From: Ferrimonas lipolytica | GTDB taxonomy: Bacteria; Pseudomonadota; Gammaproteobacteria; Enterobacterales; Shewanellaceae | DNA: 64,000 nt | Reading direction: 5' to 3' | Assembly: GCF_012295575.1 (NCBI RefSeq) | Contig: NZ_CP051180.1 | Span: 434,001-498,000, forward strand | In this document: piece by piece, positions 16,995-24,839 of the stretch | Position numbering within the stretch: position 1 is the stretch's first letter | How the letters are laid out: the number at the start of each line of letters is the position of its first letter | Translations under genes and position numbers: made by a program | Notes under the pieces: generated by a model | Told to the model about the DNA's origin: nothing | Database searches by the model: none | The model's input: only the letters and a program-made list of their open reading frames with translations

Positions 16995-17079
16995 ATCGAT
17001 TATTAATCTTCCTTTAAAACTGAATCGCTACTAGGCCCAATTATCATCGGCATGGTAGAGCGATACACTTTGCCGCAGT
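16995..17079 (+). promoter_or_regulatory. Promoter region with conserved upstream block (copy 2)
   Basis: Partner of 9083-9165: same ATCGATTATTAA..TTCCTTTAAAAC.GAATCG block, then TTATCA-N17-TACACT. It lies upstream of the radical SAM gene. Confidence 0.5.
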
Positions 17080-17122
17080 TGTTATTAAGCGCCGCTGTGA
17101 TTAAGCAGGCAGAGGAGAAAAT

Positions 17123-17998
17123 ATGCATTATCAAGGCAAAGTCTATCGTCCCTGGATGGAGGCGGACAGCGTTCTAATTCAGACCACGTTAGGTTGCAGC
17201 AACAGTCAATGTACCTTCTGCACCATGTTTGACGACAAGCGCTTTAAAGTACGTCAGCTGGAAGATATCTTTGCGGATATTGACCAAGCACGGCGTTACT
17301 ATCCGCAGGTACGCTCGATCTTTCTAATTGACGGCAACGTGATGGCTATCCGTACCGAAATGCTGATCAAAATCTTGGATAAAATTAAGGCTACCTTTCC
17401 TGAGATCCAAAATATCTCATTGTACTCCGGCTTTAATGACTTCCGTCGTAAGAGCATCAGCGAGCTTAAGGAGATTAAGTCGGCGGGCTTAGATATGGCA
17501 TATTCCGGTTTAGAGTCAGGTGATCCGCTGGTACTTGAGCGCATCCAAAAGCGGATGACTCGTGAACATGCGATTGAAGGCATGGCGATGGCAAAAGAGG
17601 CGGGTATTAAGGTACTGGCATCGTTTATCTTTGGTCTCGGTGGCAAAGAGCGCTCAGTTGAGCACGCGATTAATACCACCAGTATCCTTAACATTATGCA
17701 ACCTGATGCGATTGCACCAATGGCGTTAGCGGTGCAGCCGGGATCAGTGCTGGAGCAGGAGATTGGTCGAGGTGAGTTTACCTTGCCAACACCCCTGCAG
17801 ATCCTCGAAGAGGAGAAATACCTGCTAGAGAATCTGGTCGATTTTGACTGCTACTACTGGGGCGACCACGGCAATAATATTTCACCGATGCGCGGCATGT
17901 TTCCGGCGATTCGGGAGCCGTTCCTGCAGAAGCTCGAACGAGATATAACCCATAACCCGATCACCAAGCAAAACGCCATTCAAACCTTTGCTTGGTAG
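17123..17998 (+). CDS. Radical SAM protein (YgiQ/HemN-like B12-independent group), unassigned
   Basis: 291 residues. The cluster-binding motif is CSNSQCTFC (Cys25, Cys30, Cys33), that is CX4CX2C rather than the common CX3CX2C; this spacing is known in a subset of radical SAM proteins of the COG1032 type. SAM-binding features follow (LIDGNVM, YSGLESGDPLVLERIQKRMT, FIFGLGG). No B12-binding or additional cluster domain is visible. It stands alone with its own promoter, and a MITE-like element is inserted 20 bp behind its stop. The substrate cannot be inferred. Confidence 0.85.
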   Translation: MHYQGKVYRPWMEADSVLIQTTLGCSNSQCTFCTMFDDKRFKVRQLEDIFADIDQARRYYPQVRSIFLIDGNVMAIRTEMLIKILDKIKATFPEIQNISLYSGFNDFRRKSISELKEIKSAGLDMAYSGLESGDPLVLERIQKRMTREHAIEGMAMAKEAGIKVLASFIFGLGGKERSVEHAINTTSILNIMQPDAIAPMALAVQPGSVLEQEIGRGEFTLPTPLQILEEEKYLLENLVDFDCYYWGDHGNNISPMRGMFPAIREPFLQKLERDITHNPITKQNAIQTFAW

Positions 17999-18018
17999 AT
18001 TACAGGTAGCTAACAAAG

Positions 18019-18327
18019 GGCTGTGTCGTAGTTAGCTGTTGAAGTTTATCTTAAGCCTTCGGCTGTACCGATTGCGGTGCTTTAGGGGAGGATGTCGCGG
18101 TGGCGACGGCACATTTTGGTATGTATTTTTTGTATGCATTAGGGGGGGGGGAGCTTCGTCCCCTTTGGCATCCCCCTTTGCCTTAGGTCGCAGTCTAAAG
18201 CGCTTCGCTGGACTATTCCAATGCGGCAGCAGATCAATTTCGATTGTGCTTTACCCTTTGTATCGCGACTCGCCTAGCCAGTGCTTTAACTGCATTAGAA
18301 AGAACAACACTTAGTTGGTACACAGCC
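18019..18327 (-). mobile_element. MITE-like element, complete, inverted orientation (copy A)
   Basis: 309 bp. Ends GGCTGTGTCGTAGTTAGCTGTTG and (as reverse complement of the right end) GGCTGTGTACCAACTAAGTGTTGTT form imperfect terminal inverted repeats. An exact 8-bp target duplication TAACAAAG flanks it (18011-18018 and 18328-18335). No transposase or credible coding sequence inside; the internal GTCGCGGTGGCGAC and AAGGGG...CCCC segments can form hairpins. Confidence 0.88.
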
Positions 18328-18465
18328 TAACAAAGCCGCTGCCATTGTAGTGGTGGTGTGTGATTGTTGATGGCTGTGTCGAGCCGATGCTTTAGTACTG
18401 GCAACGCACCAGTTAACAGCTTGCAAGGCTTACTTTAAGTGTTAACTCGCTGAGTTACGGTGCAA

Positions 18466-19125
18466 CTAAGACGCCACGTCTGGCCCTAAGCATGTTGGCA
18501 GTAACGGGCAACCGTCGCACTTGGGCTTAGGGCGGCAAAACTGCTGTCCATGCTCGACAATTAAGCCATGGTAGTAGGCGTAAAGTTCGGTTTGGCGTGG
18601 GATAGCTTGTTCAACTAACTGTTGAAAATCGTCGTATCTCTTTGGCACCTTGACACCATTGCGGCTGAGGATCCGCCGCGCGTAAGCATCAATAACAAAC
18701 GATGGCTTATGGGTGGCATAAACCAAAATGGCATCGGCGGTTTCGCCACCAATGCCCTTAATAGCCAGTAACTCTTGGCGCAGTAGCGATTGTTCGACCT
18801 GCTTAACTAAAGCGATGTCGTAGTTATAGCCTTCATACCACTGAGTTAACGCCTTAAGCTTGAGTGCCTTTTGGTTGTAGTAGCCGCTAGGTCGTATGCG
18901 CTCGGCCAGCTTCTCTAATGGCAAGGCCGCGATGCCTTGGGGCGAACAGTGTTCGGCCAGATTGGTTAGTGCCTTCTCGGCGTTGTTCCAGTTGGTGTTT
19001 TGCACCAGTATCGCGCCCATCATCACCTCAAATGGGGCTTCGTTGAGCCACCATTCAAAGCAACCAAAATGGTTCTGCAAAGTTTCAAATACGTGTTCAA
19101 TAATCTCGGTTTGGCTGCGATTCAT
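18466..19125 (-). CDS. Endonuclease III/MagIII-like DNA glycosylase
   Basis: 219 residues from the ATG at 19125; the frame extends upstream but that part is unconserved and overlaps the divergent gene. Helix-hairpin-helix LLAIKGIGGETADAILVYA is followed by FVIDAYARRIL, which supplies the catalytic Asp. The Lys that makes endonuclease III a lyase is Glu here (GGETAD), as in MagIII 3-methyladenine glycosylases (KGIGKESADAIL), so a monofunctional alkylated-base glycosylase is more likely than a bifunctional endonuclease III. A C-terminal cysteine set CRPKPKCDGCPLLPTC (CX5CX2CX5C) could hold a [4Fe-4S] cluster, one residue shorter than the usual CX6CX2CX5C. Confidence 0.85.
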   Translation of the reverse strand: MNRSQTEIIEHVFETLQNHFGCFEWWLNEAPFEVMMGAILVQNTNWNNAEKALTNLAEHCSPQGIAALPLEKLAERIRPSGYYNQKALKLKALTQWYEGYNYDIALVKQVEQSLLRQELLAIKGIGGETADAILVYATHKPSFVIDAYARRILSRNGVKVPKRYDDFQQLVEQAIPRQTELYAYYHGLIVEHGQQFCRPKPKCDGCPLLPTCLGPDVAS

Positions 19126-19234
19126 TAGCTGACCTGAAGTACGGGTTACGCGCTTAGTGGGAATATTGCCACAACAACGATGGCCACTACACTTAACGCT
19201 TAGACTCATACTCCGTTTGATTACAGGACTTATT

Positions 19235-20098
19235 ATGCGTTGGCGAAACTTACGTCGTAGCTCCAATATCGATGATCGTCGTGGACGTTCATCAGCTGCT
19301 GCTGGCTTACCAATTGCGGCTATTATGCGTTTTCTGCCACTGTTGATGCGCACTAAACTCGGCAAAGTAGCCTTGGTTATCGGCGCGTTATACCTAGGCT
19401 ATCAGCAGTTTAGTGGCCAAGGCCTAGGGCTACAACAAGCCACTGAGAGCAGCTCCCAAACTGGCGCGGCAGTTGAAGATGATAACAGCGCCTTTGTTGC
19501 GGCGATATTAGCGACGACAGAGTCGATGTGGTCGCAGCTGATGCCAGGCTATAAAGAACCAACCTTAGTGCTTTATAGCGATGTAACCAACACCGGTTGC
19601 GGTGTCGGCCAAGCGCAATCTGGTCCGTTTTATTGTCCTGCGGATCAGCAGATCTACATCGACTTGAGCTTTATGGATGAGTTGAAAAATCTAGGTGCGC
19701 CTGGGGATTTTGCTTTTGCTTATGTGGTTGCCCATGAAGTTGCACACCATGTACAAAACCTTGAGGGTTCTAGCACCAAGGTCCACCAGCTGCAGCAACA
19801 GGTGAGCAAAATTGAAGCCAATAAACTCAGTGTCGCGCTGGAGTTGCAGGCGGACTGCTACTCCGGGGTATGGGGCCACCATGTATCGGAGCAGCTGGGG
19901 ATTTTAGATGACGGTGATATTGAGGAGGGGCTGCAGGCAGCAAGCGCCATTGGTGATGATCGCTTACAGAAGATGTCCGGCCGAGCGGTGCAACCAGAAG
20001 CCTTCACCCACGGCTCATCCGCGCAACGGGTAAAGTGGTTTAAACAGGGCTTTAATAGTGGCAACCCAAACAGCTGCAATACCTTCGAAAAGCGGTAA
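19235..20098 (+). CDS. ypfJ: YpfJ-type neutral zinc metallopeptidase
   Basis: 287 residues from the ATG at 19235 (MRWRNLRRSSNIDDRRG, the family's characteristic start). One membrane segment near residues 45-65 (LGKVALVIGALYLGYQQF) anchors the protein, with the catalytic part outside the cytoplasm. The zinc motif HEVAH is at 167-171 (VVAHEVAHHVQN), with a downstream ELQADCYSGVWGH segment that carries the third-ligand Glu region. The physiological substrate is unknown. Divergent from the glycosylase gene, and convergent with the HAD gene with only five bases between stops. Confidence 0.9.
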   Translation: MRWRNLRRSSNIDDRRGRSSAAAGLPIAAIMRFLPLLMRTKLGKVALVIGALYLGYQQFSGQGLGLQQATESSSQTGAAVEDDNSAFVAAILATTESMWSQLMPGYKEPTLVLYSDVTNTGCGVGQAQSGPFYCPADQQIYIDLSFMDELKNLGAPGDFAFAYVVAHEVAHHVQNLEGSSTKVHQLQQQVSKIEANKLSVALELQADCYSGVWGHHVSEQLGILDDGDIEEGLQAASAIGDDRLQKMSGRAVQPEAFTHGSSAQRVKWFKQGFNSGNPNSCNTFEKR

Positions 20099-20103
20099 TG
20101 TCG

Positions 20104-20769
20104 CTATCGAACTAATGGCATCAAGCCCTGTAACGAATCGATGATTGCTGTTGGTTGTTGCGGCCATGGATCAAACACCATCTGCTTGGAGCGGCGTAGC
20201 CACGCTGATTGCCAGCCGCTTGCTTTAGCACCGACTACGTCAAAAGGGTTGCTTGATACTAACCAAGTCTGGGCTGCGGTTGTGTCAGCACGCTGCAAAA
20301 AGTGCCGGTAGATCACCGGCGAGGGCTTAAAGGTTTGCACCTCATCGGCGCTAACTGTGCCCTCAAAATAGTGATCGATATTGGCACTTTGAAGTAGCTT
20401 TTGCAGTGATTCGGGTTCGCCATTCGAGAATGCGAATAACCGATGGTTAGCGGCTTTGAGTTCGGCTAGCGCCGGTTCAACATCAGTAAATGCCGGTAAG
20501 CTTTGATAGGCGTCAAGCAGGTGCTTTTTTTGGGCGGCGCTGAGTGCGATAGCCAAACTGTCGCAGCTGTAGTTCAGTGCGTCACGGGTACAGCTGGAGA
20601 AAGGAGCATAGAGACCCATCGCGGCGCGTCGAAACGAATATTCCAGCTGCTTGCTGCGCCACAGCTCGGATAGCGTTTCGGCGTTGTAGCCAACCATTAG
20701 TTGCAACTCCTTGACCACGCCATGAGGGTTAATCAAGGTGCCATACACATCGAATGCCAAGGTGGTCAT
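20104..20769 (-). CDS. HAD-superfamily hydrolase, L-2-haloacid dehalogenase type
   Basis: 221 residues from the ATG at 20769, seven bases after AAGGA (an in-frame TTG two codons upstream is less likely). All HAD motifs are visible: nucleophile DVYGTL (Asp8), FSNG, KPSP with the motif III lysine, and SSNPFDVVGAKASG for motif IV. The arrangement and lengths match type II haloacid dehalogenases, although many members act on other small substrates. Confidence 0.88.
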   Translation of the reverse strand: MTTLAFDVYGTLINPHGVVKELQLMVGYNAETLSELWRSKQLEYSFRRAAMGLYAPFSSCTRDALNYSCDSLAIALSAAQKKHLLDAYQSLPAFTDVEPALAELKAANHRLFAFSNGEPESLQKLLQSANIDHYFEGTVSADEVQTFKPSPVIYRHFLQRADTTAAQTWLVSSNPFDVVGAKASGWQSAWLRRSKQMVFDPWPQQPTAIIDSLQGLMPLVR

Positions 20770-20792
20770 ATTCAAGTCCTTTTTGAATAGGT

Positions 20793-20829
20793 AAAAAATC
20801 AGTCAGCCTAAAAATAGGCTGGCTGATTT
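20793..20829 (-). terminator. Rho-independent terminator of the GST gene
   Basis: AAATCAGTCAGCCTA, loop AAAA, TAGGCTGGCTGATTT: 15 pairs with one G-T. On the minus strand it runs into six T. It lies downstream of the GST at 20959-21627 and upstream of the HAD gene. Confidence 0.75.
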
Positions 20830-20958
20830 ATCATAGGGTTAGCGAGCGTGTTTACCCATCTATTGCCCCAGTTTGTCGTAACGCTGTTGTACCTTAATCA
20901 GCTTGTTGCCGATGTTTCATCGAGCTTATCTGTGGTGGTAGTAATCTGGCCGCTACAG

Positions 20959-21627
20959 TTAGTAGTTCGACGGGTACAGAGCATGCTTGGCTTCATCATC
21001 TACGGTTGATTTGAACTCAACATCGTGGCCTAGGGTACGGGCACGGGCAACAGCTTCACGGGAGTCGATACTGGCAAACCAACGCTGCAGGTTAGGGTAG
21101 GGGGTTAGTCCTTCATCACCAAGTACGACGGCGGCTTTATCGATCCAGCCCCATGCTGAAATATCTGCAATGGTGAGTGATTCACCGACAATAAAGTTGC
21201 GGCCAGTTAAGTGTTTGTCTAACACGCTGTAATGGCGCTGGGCTTCACGTAGGTAACGGTTAATGGCGTACGGTTGCTCAACTGGTGCAGCGTGACGGAA
21301 GTGAACCGATTGGCCTGAAAATGGGCCAATACCCGTGGCGATAAACATCATCCATGACAGCAGTTCACCGCGATCCTCAGGGCTACCAGCCAAGGTACCA
21401 TGCTTATCGGCCAGATAGAGCAAAATAGCGCTGGAATCGAATACGCGCACCCCGTTGTCCTCTATCGCTGGTACCTTAGCATTAGGGTTAATGGCTAAGA
21501 ACTCGGCCGAGTGTTGCTCGCCCTTTAAGGTATCAACGGCCACTTTTTGGTGTGGGATCCCCGTTTCTTCCAGAAACAGCGCGATCTTCATAGGGTTTGG
21601 GGCTTTGTTGAAAAAGAACTTAAGCAT
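20959..21627 (-). CDS. Glutathione S-transferase family protein
   Basis: 222 residues with the two-domain GST layout. The thioredoxin-like N-domain shows FNKAPNPMKIALFLEETG, the cis-proline segment NAKVPAIEDNG and the glutathione-binding FDSSAILLYLA (Glu replaced by Asp before SSA). The helical C-domain has NFIVGESLTIADISAWGW, the N-capping box of GSTs. It resembles the Ure2p/YfcG-like bacterial GSTs that reduce disulfides or conjugate electrophiles. It is the last of three minus-strand genes behind the TetR-type operators at 23359-23395, although the gaps (132 and 242 bp) make a single transcript uncertain. Confidence 0.88.
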   Translation of the reverse strand: MLKFFFNKAPNPMKIALFLEETGIPHQKVAVDTLKGEQHSAEFLAINPNAKVPAIEDNGVRVFDSSAILLYLADKHGTLAGSPEDRGELLSWMMFIATGIGPFSGQSVHFRHAAPVEQPYAINRYLREAQRHYSVLDKHLTGRNFIVGESLTIADISAWGWIDKAAVVLGDEGLTPYPNLQRWFASIDSREAVARARTLGHDVEFKSTVDDEAKHALYPSNY

Positions 21628-21766
21628 ATTTCTCTCCGTAGATGTAATGGCTGAAGCAGTTTTGAGTTAACTCGAGGGTAGACCAATAAAAAAGAAACGG
21701 TTTCCGCAAGGTGATGTGGTTACTGATAACGTCATTTGGGCGACGGTATGAGTAACAACATCTCCA

Positions 21767-21845
21767 GCAAAGCACGGTTAGACGCGCTTTGCCGGAACGA
21801 CGCGAATCAGCATTTTGACAAAGCATGGTTAGGCGTCATGCTTTG
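21767..21845. repeat. Two tandem related hairpins
   Basis: GCAAAGC...GCTTTGC at 21767-21792 and CAAAGCATG...CATGCTTTG at 21819-21845 are two stem-loops sharing the stem CAAAGC and loop core GGTTAGRCG. They lie between an SDR gene and a GST gene, both on the minus strand. They may attenuate or stabilise the transcript. Confidence 0.5.
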
Positions 21846-21869
21846 CCCAAATTAGGCCAATTAAGTCTA

Positions 21870-22604
21870 TTACTCGGAGATGTCCGCCAAGATGATGTTG
21901 TCGGCGAAGCTCTGGTAAGCGCCTTCAAACTGTTTGGCCATTTCGTCAGGGAATAGCAGGAACTTGCCTTTTGCTAACGCGTCAACAATGCCTTCAGAGA
22001 CGGAGTTGGTAGAAGCTCCATTGGTGAAACCAGCACTGCTTCCCATGTCGGTGGCAATCGGGCCAGGGTGTACGCTAACAATTTGAACGCCTTTAGGGCC
22101 TAATTCATCACGCAAACCTTGAGTGATGGAGTAAGACGCCGACTTAGACGCAGCATAGCTGGTTACGTGTGAGAAGTTCTTGATAGATGCCACTGAGTTG
22201 AGCTGCACCAAAGCACCTTGGTTGTTAACCAACGTATCAGCAAACGCTTGAGCAATACGAAGTAAACCGTATACGTTGATGTCCATTTCATGGGCCAGTA
22301 CATCAAAAACATCGTCCGCTAATGGGGTAGTTGTACCCAGTACACCGGCGTTGTTTACCACTACATCTACGTCGGTAGCTTGTGCTGCGGCGCGATTGAC
22401 GGAATCGGTGTCGGCAACATCGGCGGCAATGGTCACAACTTTGTCACCAAACTTGGCTTCGAGCTCTTTGGTTGATTCCACGTTGCGCACTGCTAGGTAC
22501 ACTTTTTTAGCGCCGTGCTGCAGGAACGACTCAACAATGGACTTGCCGATACCGCGGTTAGCACCAGTTACGAAGGCAACTTTGTCTTTGATAGTAAAGC
22601 TCAT
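21870..22604 (-). CDS. Short-chain dehydrogenase/reductase
   Basis: 244 residues. Classical SDR: TGANRGIG at 14-21, NNAGVLG, and the catalytic Ser with YAASK. Conserved DV after the fourth strand (ADVADTDS). It lies in the group of redox/electrophile defence genes, between the AhpD-like gene upstream and the GST downstream, so it may reduce reactive carbonyls; that role is inferred from context only. Confidence 0.88.
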   Translation of the reverse strand: MSFTIKDKVAFVTGANRGIGKSIVESFLQHGAKKVYLAVRNVESTKELEAKFGDKVVTIAADVADTDSVNRAAAQATDVDVVVNNAGVLGTTTPLADDVFDVLAHEMDINVYGLLRIAQAFADTLVNNQGALVQLNSVASIKNFSHVTSYAASKSASYSITQGLRDELGPKGVQIVSVHPGPIATDMGSSAGFTNGASTNSVSEGIVDALAKGKFLLFPDEMAKQFEGAYQSFADNIILADISE

Positions 22605-22735
22605 GGGAAATTCCTAATAGGGCGTTGCGGCGGCGTCTTATCGCTTAGTTGAGCGCAGCGGCAAACAAGTTTGAAATAACTAAAGGTGTTGCAACTAGCT
22701 TGGGCGAGTTGGCTGCAGCCAACTCGTTAAATCAA

Positions 22736-23284
22736 TTACTTCTGCCAAACAAACTTTTCGAACGGCTTATCTAGTGGGGTTTCAGCAATGTGGTTGGTGT
22801 AGTTGCTGATCACTTTCTGCGATAGACCAAGAATGATGTCCAACAGGTGGCGCTGTTCATAACCAGCGGCAAAGAAAGCGTTTAACTCAGCTTCGGTCAG
22901 TTGGCCACGACTACGAACCATCGCCAGAGTGGTTTCGTGCAGTACCTGTAGCTTCTCGGTTGGCATCAATTCGCCATTACGAAGTGCTTCAGTCAGTTCA
23001 GGGTTTACTTTCATTGAGTGAGCGATGCCGGTGTGGGCAGGAACACAGTAATGACACTGGTGTTCAACGTTGATGGTTTGCCATACCACGGTTAACTCTT
23101 CTGCATTGAACGAGGAGTTGTTGAACAGACGATGCAGGATTTGGTATGCCTCTAGTAGCTGTGGTGACTCAGCCAATACCGCGTGCAGGTTAGGGATCAT
23201 ACCGAACGCCTTCAGTGAGCCTTCTAACAATGGTTTGCTGCCAGCAGGTGCGGTTTCCAAAGTATGCAGTTTAGTGTTGCTCAT
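22736..23284 (-). CDS. AhpD-like carboxymuconolactone decarboxylase-family protein
   Basis: 182 residues, all-helical. The redox motif CHYC in EHQCHYCVPAHTGIA (about residues 75-89) matches the CxxC plus nearby His of AhpD-type alkylhydroperoxidases, so a thiol peroxidase-type role is likely. Two palindromes with the core GAAC-N4-GTTC lie 75-111 bp upstream of the start, the same type found in front of the TetR gene at 25731-26321; this gene is therefore a probable target of that repressor. It is the first of three minus-strand genes (AhpD-like, SDR, GST). Confidence 0.88.
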   Translation of the reverse strand: MSNTKLHTLETAPAGSKPLLEGSLKAFGMIPNLHAVLAESPQLLEAYQILHRLFNNSSFNAEELTVVWQTINVEHQCHYCVPAHTGIAHSMKVNPELTEALRNGELMPTEKLQVLHETTLAMVRSRGQLTEAELNAFFAAGYEQRHLLDIILGLSQKVISNYTNHIAETPLDKPFEKFVWQK

Positions 23285-23358
23285 GAGTTGTTACTCCAAT
23301 GATTATTTGTCGTTTGCGACGTTGTGTGCCGCGGTATGGGAAATACTATAGATGCACC

Positions 23359-23395
23359 TGAACGATCGTTCAAGCTAATTTGAACAATCGTTCAA
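23359..23395. promoter_or_regulatory. Pair of TetR-type operators
   Basis: TGAACGATCGTTCA (23359-23372) is a perfect palindrome; TTGAACAATCGTTCAA (23380-23395) is a second one matching 14/16. The centres are about 22 bp (two helical turns) apart. The same motif pair occurs at 26336-26374 beside the TetR gene. Confidence 0.7.
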
Positions 23396-23566
23396 TAAGG
23401 GGGGTGTTGTGGAACATTGCTTACTACTAGTAAGTTAAATTTTTATCTTTATATAACAATTATTTAGGTCGGTTCGTCGGGGCTAACATTATTTTTATAT
23501 ATTGAGGGCAGGCGCCGGGCTGGCGACTCACAACTGAGATTATTGTTGGTTAGATAGACATTTTTA

Positions 23567-23823
23567 GGCTGTGTACCAACTAAGTGTTGTTTTTTCTAAT
23601 GCTGTTAAAGCCTCGGCTAGACGAGTGTTGATACAAGGGGAAAGCACTGCCGCGGTTGATCTGCTGCCGTTTTCGACTGCGACCTAAGGAAAGGGGGATG
23701 CCAAAGGGGGCGAAGCTCCCCGCTAATGCATACCAGAGCGTGTCGTCGCCACTGCGACATAATCACCGCAATTAGCACAATCGAAGGCTTGATATAACCT
23801 CAACACTTAACTGTGACAGAGCC
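23567..23823 (+). mobile_element. MITE-like element, complete (copy B)
   Basis: 257 bp from GGCTGTGTACCAACTAAGTG to CTTAACTGTGACAGAGCC. Internal sequence aligns with the other copies but has several small deletions. No target duplication could be seen, so this is probably an old insertion. The flanks 23396-23566 and 23824-23999 hold no recognisable gene. Confidence 0.82.
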
Positions 23824-23999
23824 TAACGAATGGCTGCGGCAGTAATAGCGGCTGTCTGATGGCGAAGTAATAGTTGACCATGGGTATCAGTACTAGGTGT
23901 TAGTTTTAGGTATTACTAGTGACAGTTAAATGGTTGAAAATTAGGTTGTAGTTGATGATTACCTAAGCATGGATAGCTGACTTATTAATCATTGCGAAA

Positions 24000-24780
24000 A
24001 GGGGGAAAGGTCGCTTCATAATGTGGTTATATTCCCTGTCCCACATGGAGTCGTGCTCCAATGGCTTACAAGCGCTTTAAAAAGTAAAACAAGCGGATAA
24101 CAGTGCGTCTTATCAATTGATGGTGATGGACTGGCAGATGCCGGTTAGTGACGGCATTGAGACCACTGGTTTGCTGCAAGCCGACAGCAGCATCGAAAAT
24201 GTGCTCAGCTGCATTATGGTTACCGCTTATGGCAAAGAGAACGCAATGGAAGCAGTCACAGGGGTAGAGCCCGATTTCTTTTTGACTAAGCCAGTAACAC
24301 CGAAGGCACTGCTGCACATCAGTGGTATTGGCAACAGCAAAGCTCACCGTCAGCCGTAGTTAGCACAACATTGCCGCTGAGCAACAGCTGGCGCAGCAGT
24401 AAGGTGCTGTCGGTCGAAGACAACGAACTAAATCAATAGTTAGCGATAGAGTTATTGCGAATGAATGGGCTTGAGGTAGTGATGAGCTGGAAACGGCCTG
24501 CAAAATGTAATAATCCGACGAACTTATTGAATCAATGGTGGTGCAAACGGCCGAGGAGACAGAGCGGTTAGTTCATCTCTCTTGGCTTTGGAGCAACAAG
24601 CTACGGTAGTGGAGACAGCAGTCGCAGCAGGCAGCTCTGAGCTAACTCAACTGGTATCATTGCTGCCATTTAAGGCAGAGCTTGAACAGATAGCAGCCAC
24701 ATTGAGCACCCGCGATGTCGACCAAGCAACCACCTTGACTGACAAACTGGAACTGGTATTCACTCAGGCAAATGCTTAAA
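24000..24780 (+). pseudogene. Decayed hybrid sensor histidine kinase (receiver domains)
   Basis: A response-regulator receiver domain is readable but broken. One frame gives SNGLQAL, a stop, then KVKQADNSASYQLMVMDWQMPVSDG (phospho-acceptor Asp in MVMDWQMP) and later CIMVTAYGKE and FLTKPVTP, then a stop at 24357. Another frame from about 24395 gives LSVEDNELNQ, a stop, LAIELLRMNGLEVVMS, the start of a second receiver. The end (24582-24780) keeps an open frame resembling a C-terminal helical tail. Stops and frame changes show it is inactive. The histidine kinase part is missing. Confidence 0.75.
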
Positions 24781-24784
24781 TGAT

Positions 24785-24821
24785 AAAGGCGCATTGGGAG
24801 GTTAACCCCAATGCGCCTTTG
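24785..24821 (-). terminator. Rho-independent terminator of yghU (possibly bidirectional)
   Basis: AAAGGCGCATTGGG, loop AGGTTA, (A)CCCCAATGCGCCTTT. It lies 19 bases after the stop codon of the GST gene on the minus strand. Confidence 0.85.
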
Positions 24822-24839
24822 TACAATCGATTGGTGTGA

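Noticed and set aside
18039-18314. 91-residue open frame inside the MITE-like element.
   Set aside because: The frame is not kept in other copies, which have indels and stops; composition is that of the repeat.
18328-18465. Further MITE fragment suggested by GGCTGTGTCGAGCC and TTTAAGTGTTAAC.
   Set aside because: Only short end-like motifs, no internal similarity; insufficient to call.
21767-21845. attC-like integron recombination sites, because GTTAGAC and GTTAGGC fit GTTRRRY.
   Set aside because: The paired RYYYAAC end and the L/R box symmetry are missing, and no gene cassette or integrase is near.
24582-24779. Small intact protein of 65 residues.
   Set aside because: It follows directly on decayed receiver-domain sequence and fits the tail of the same dead kinase gene; no ribosome site seen.
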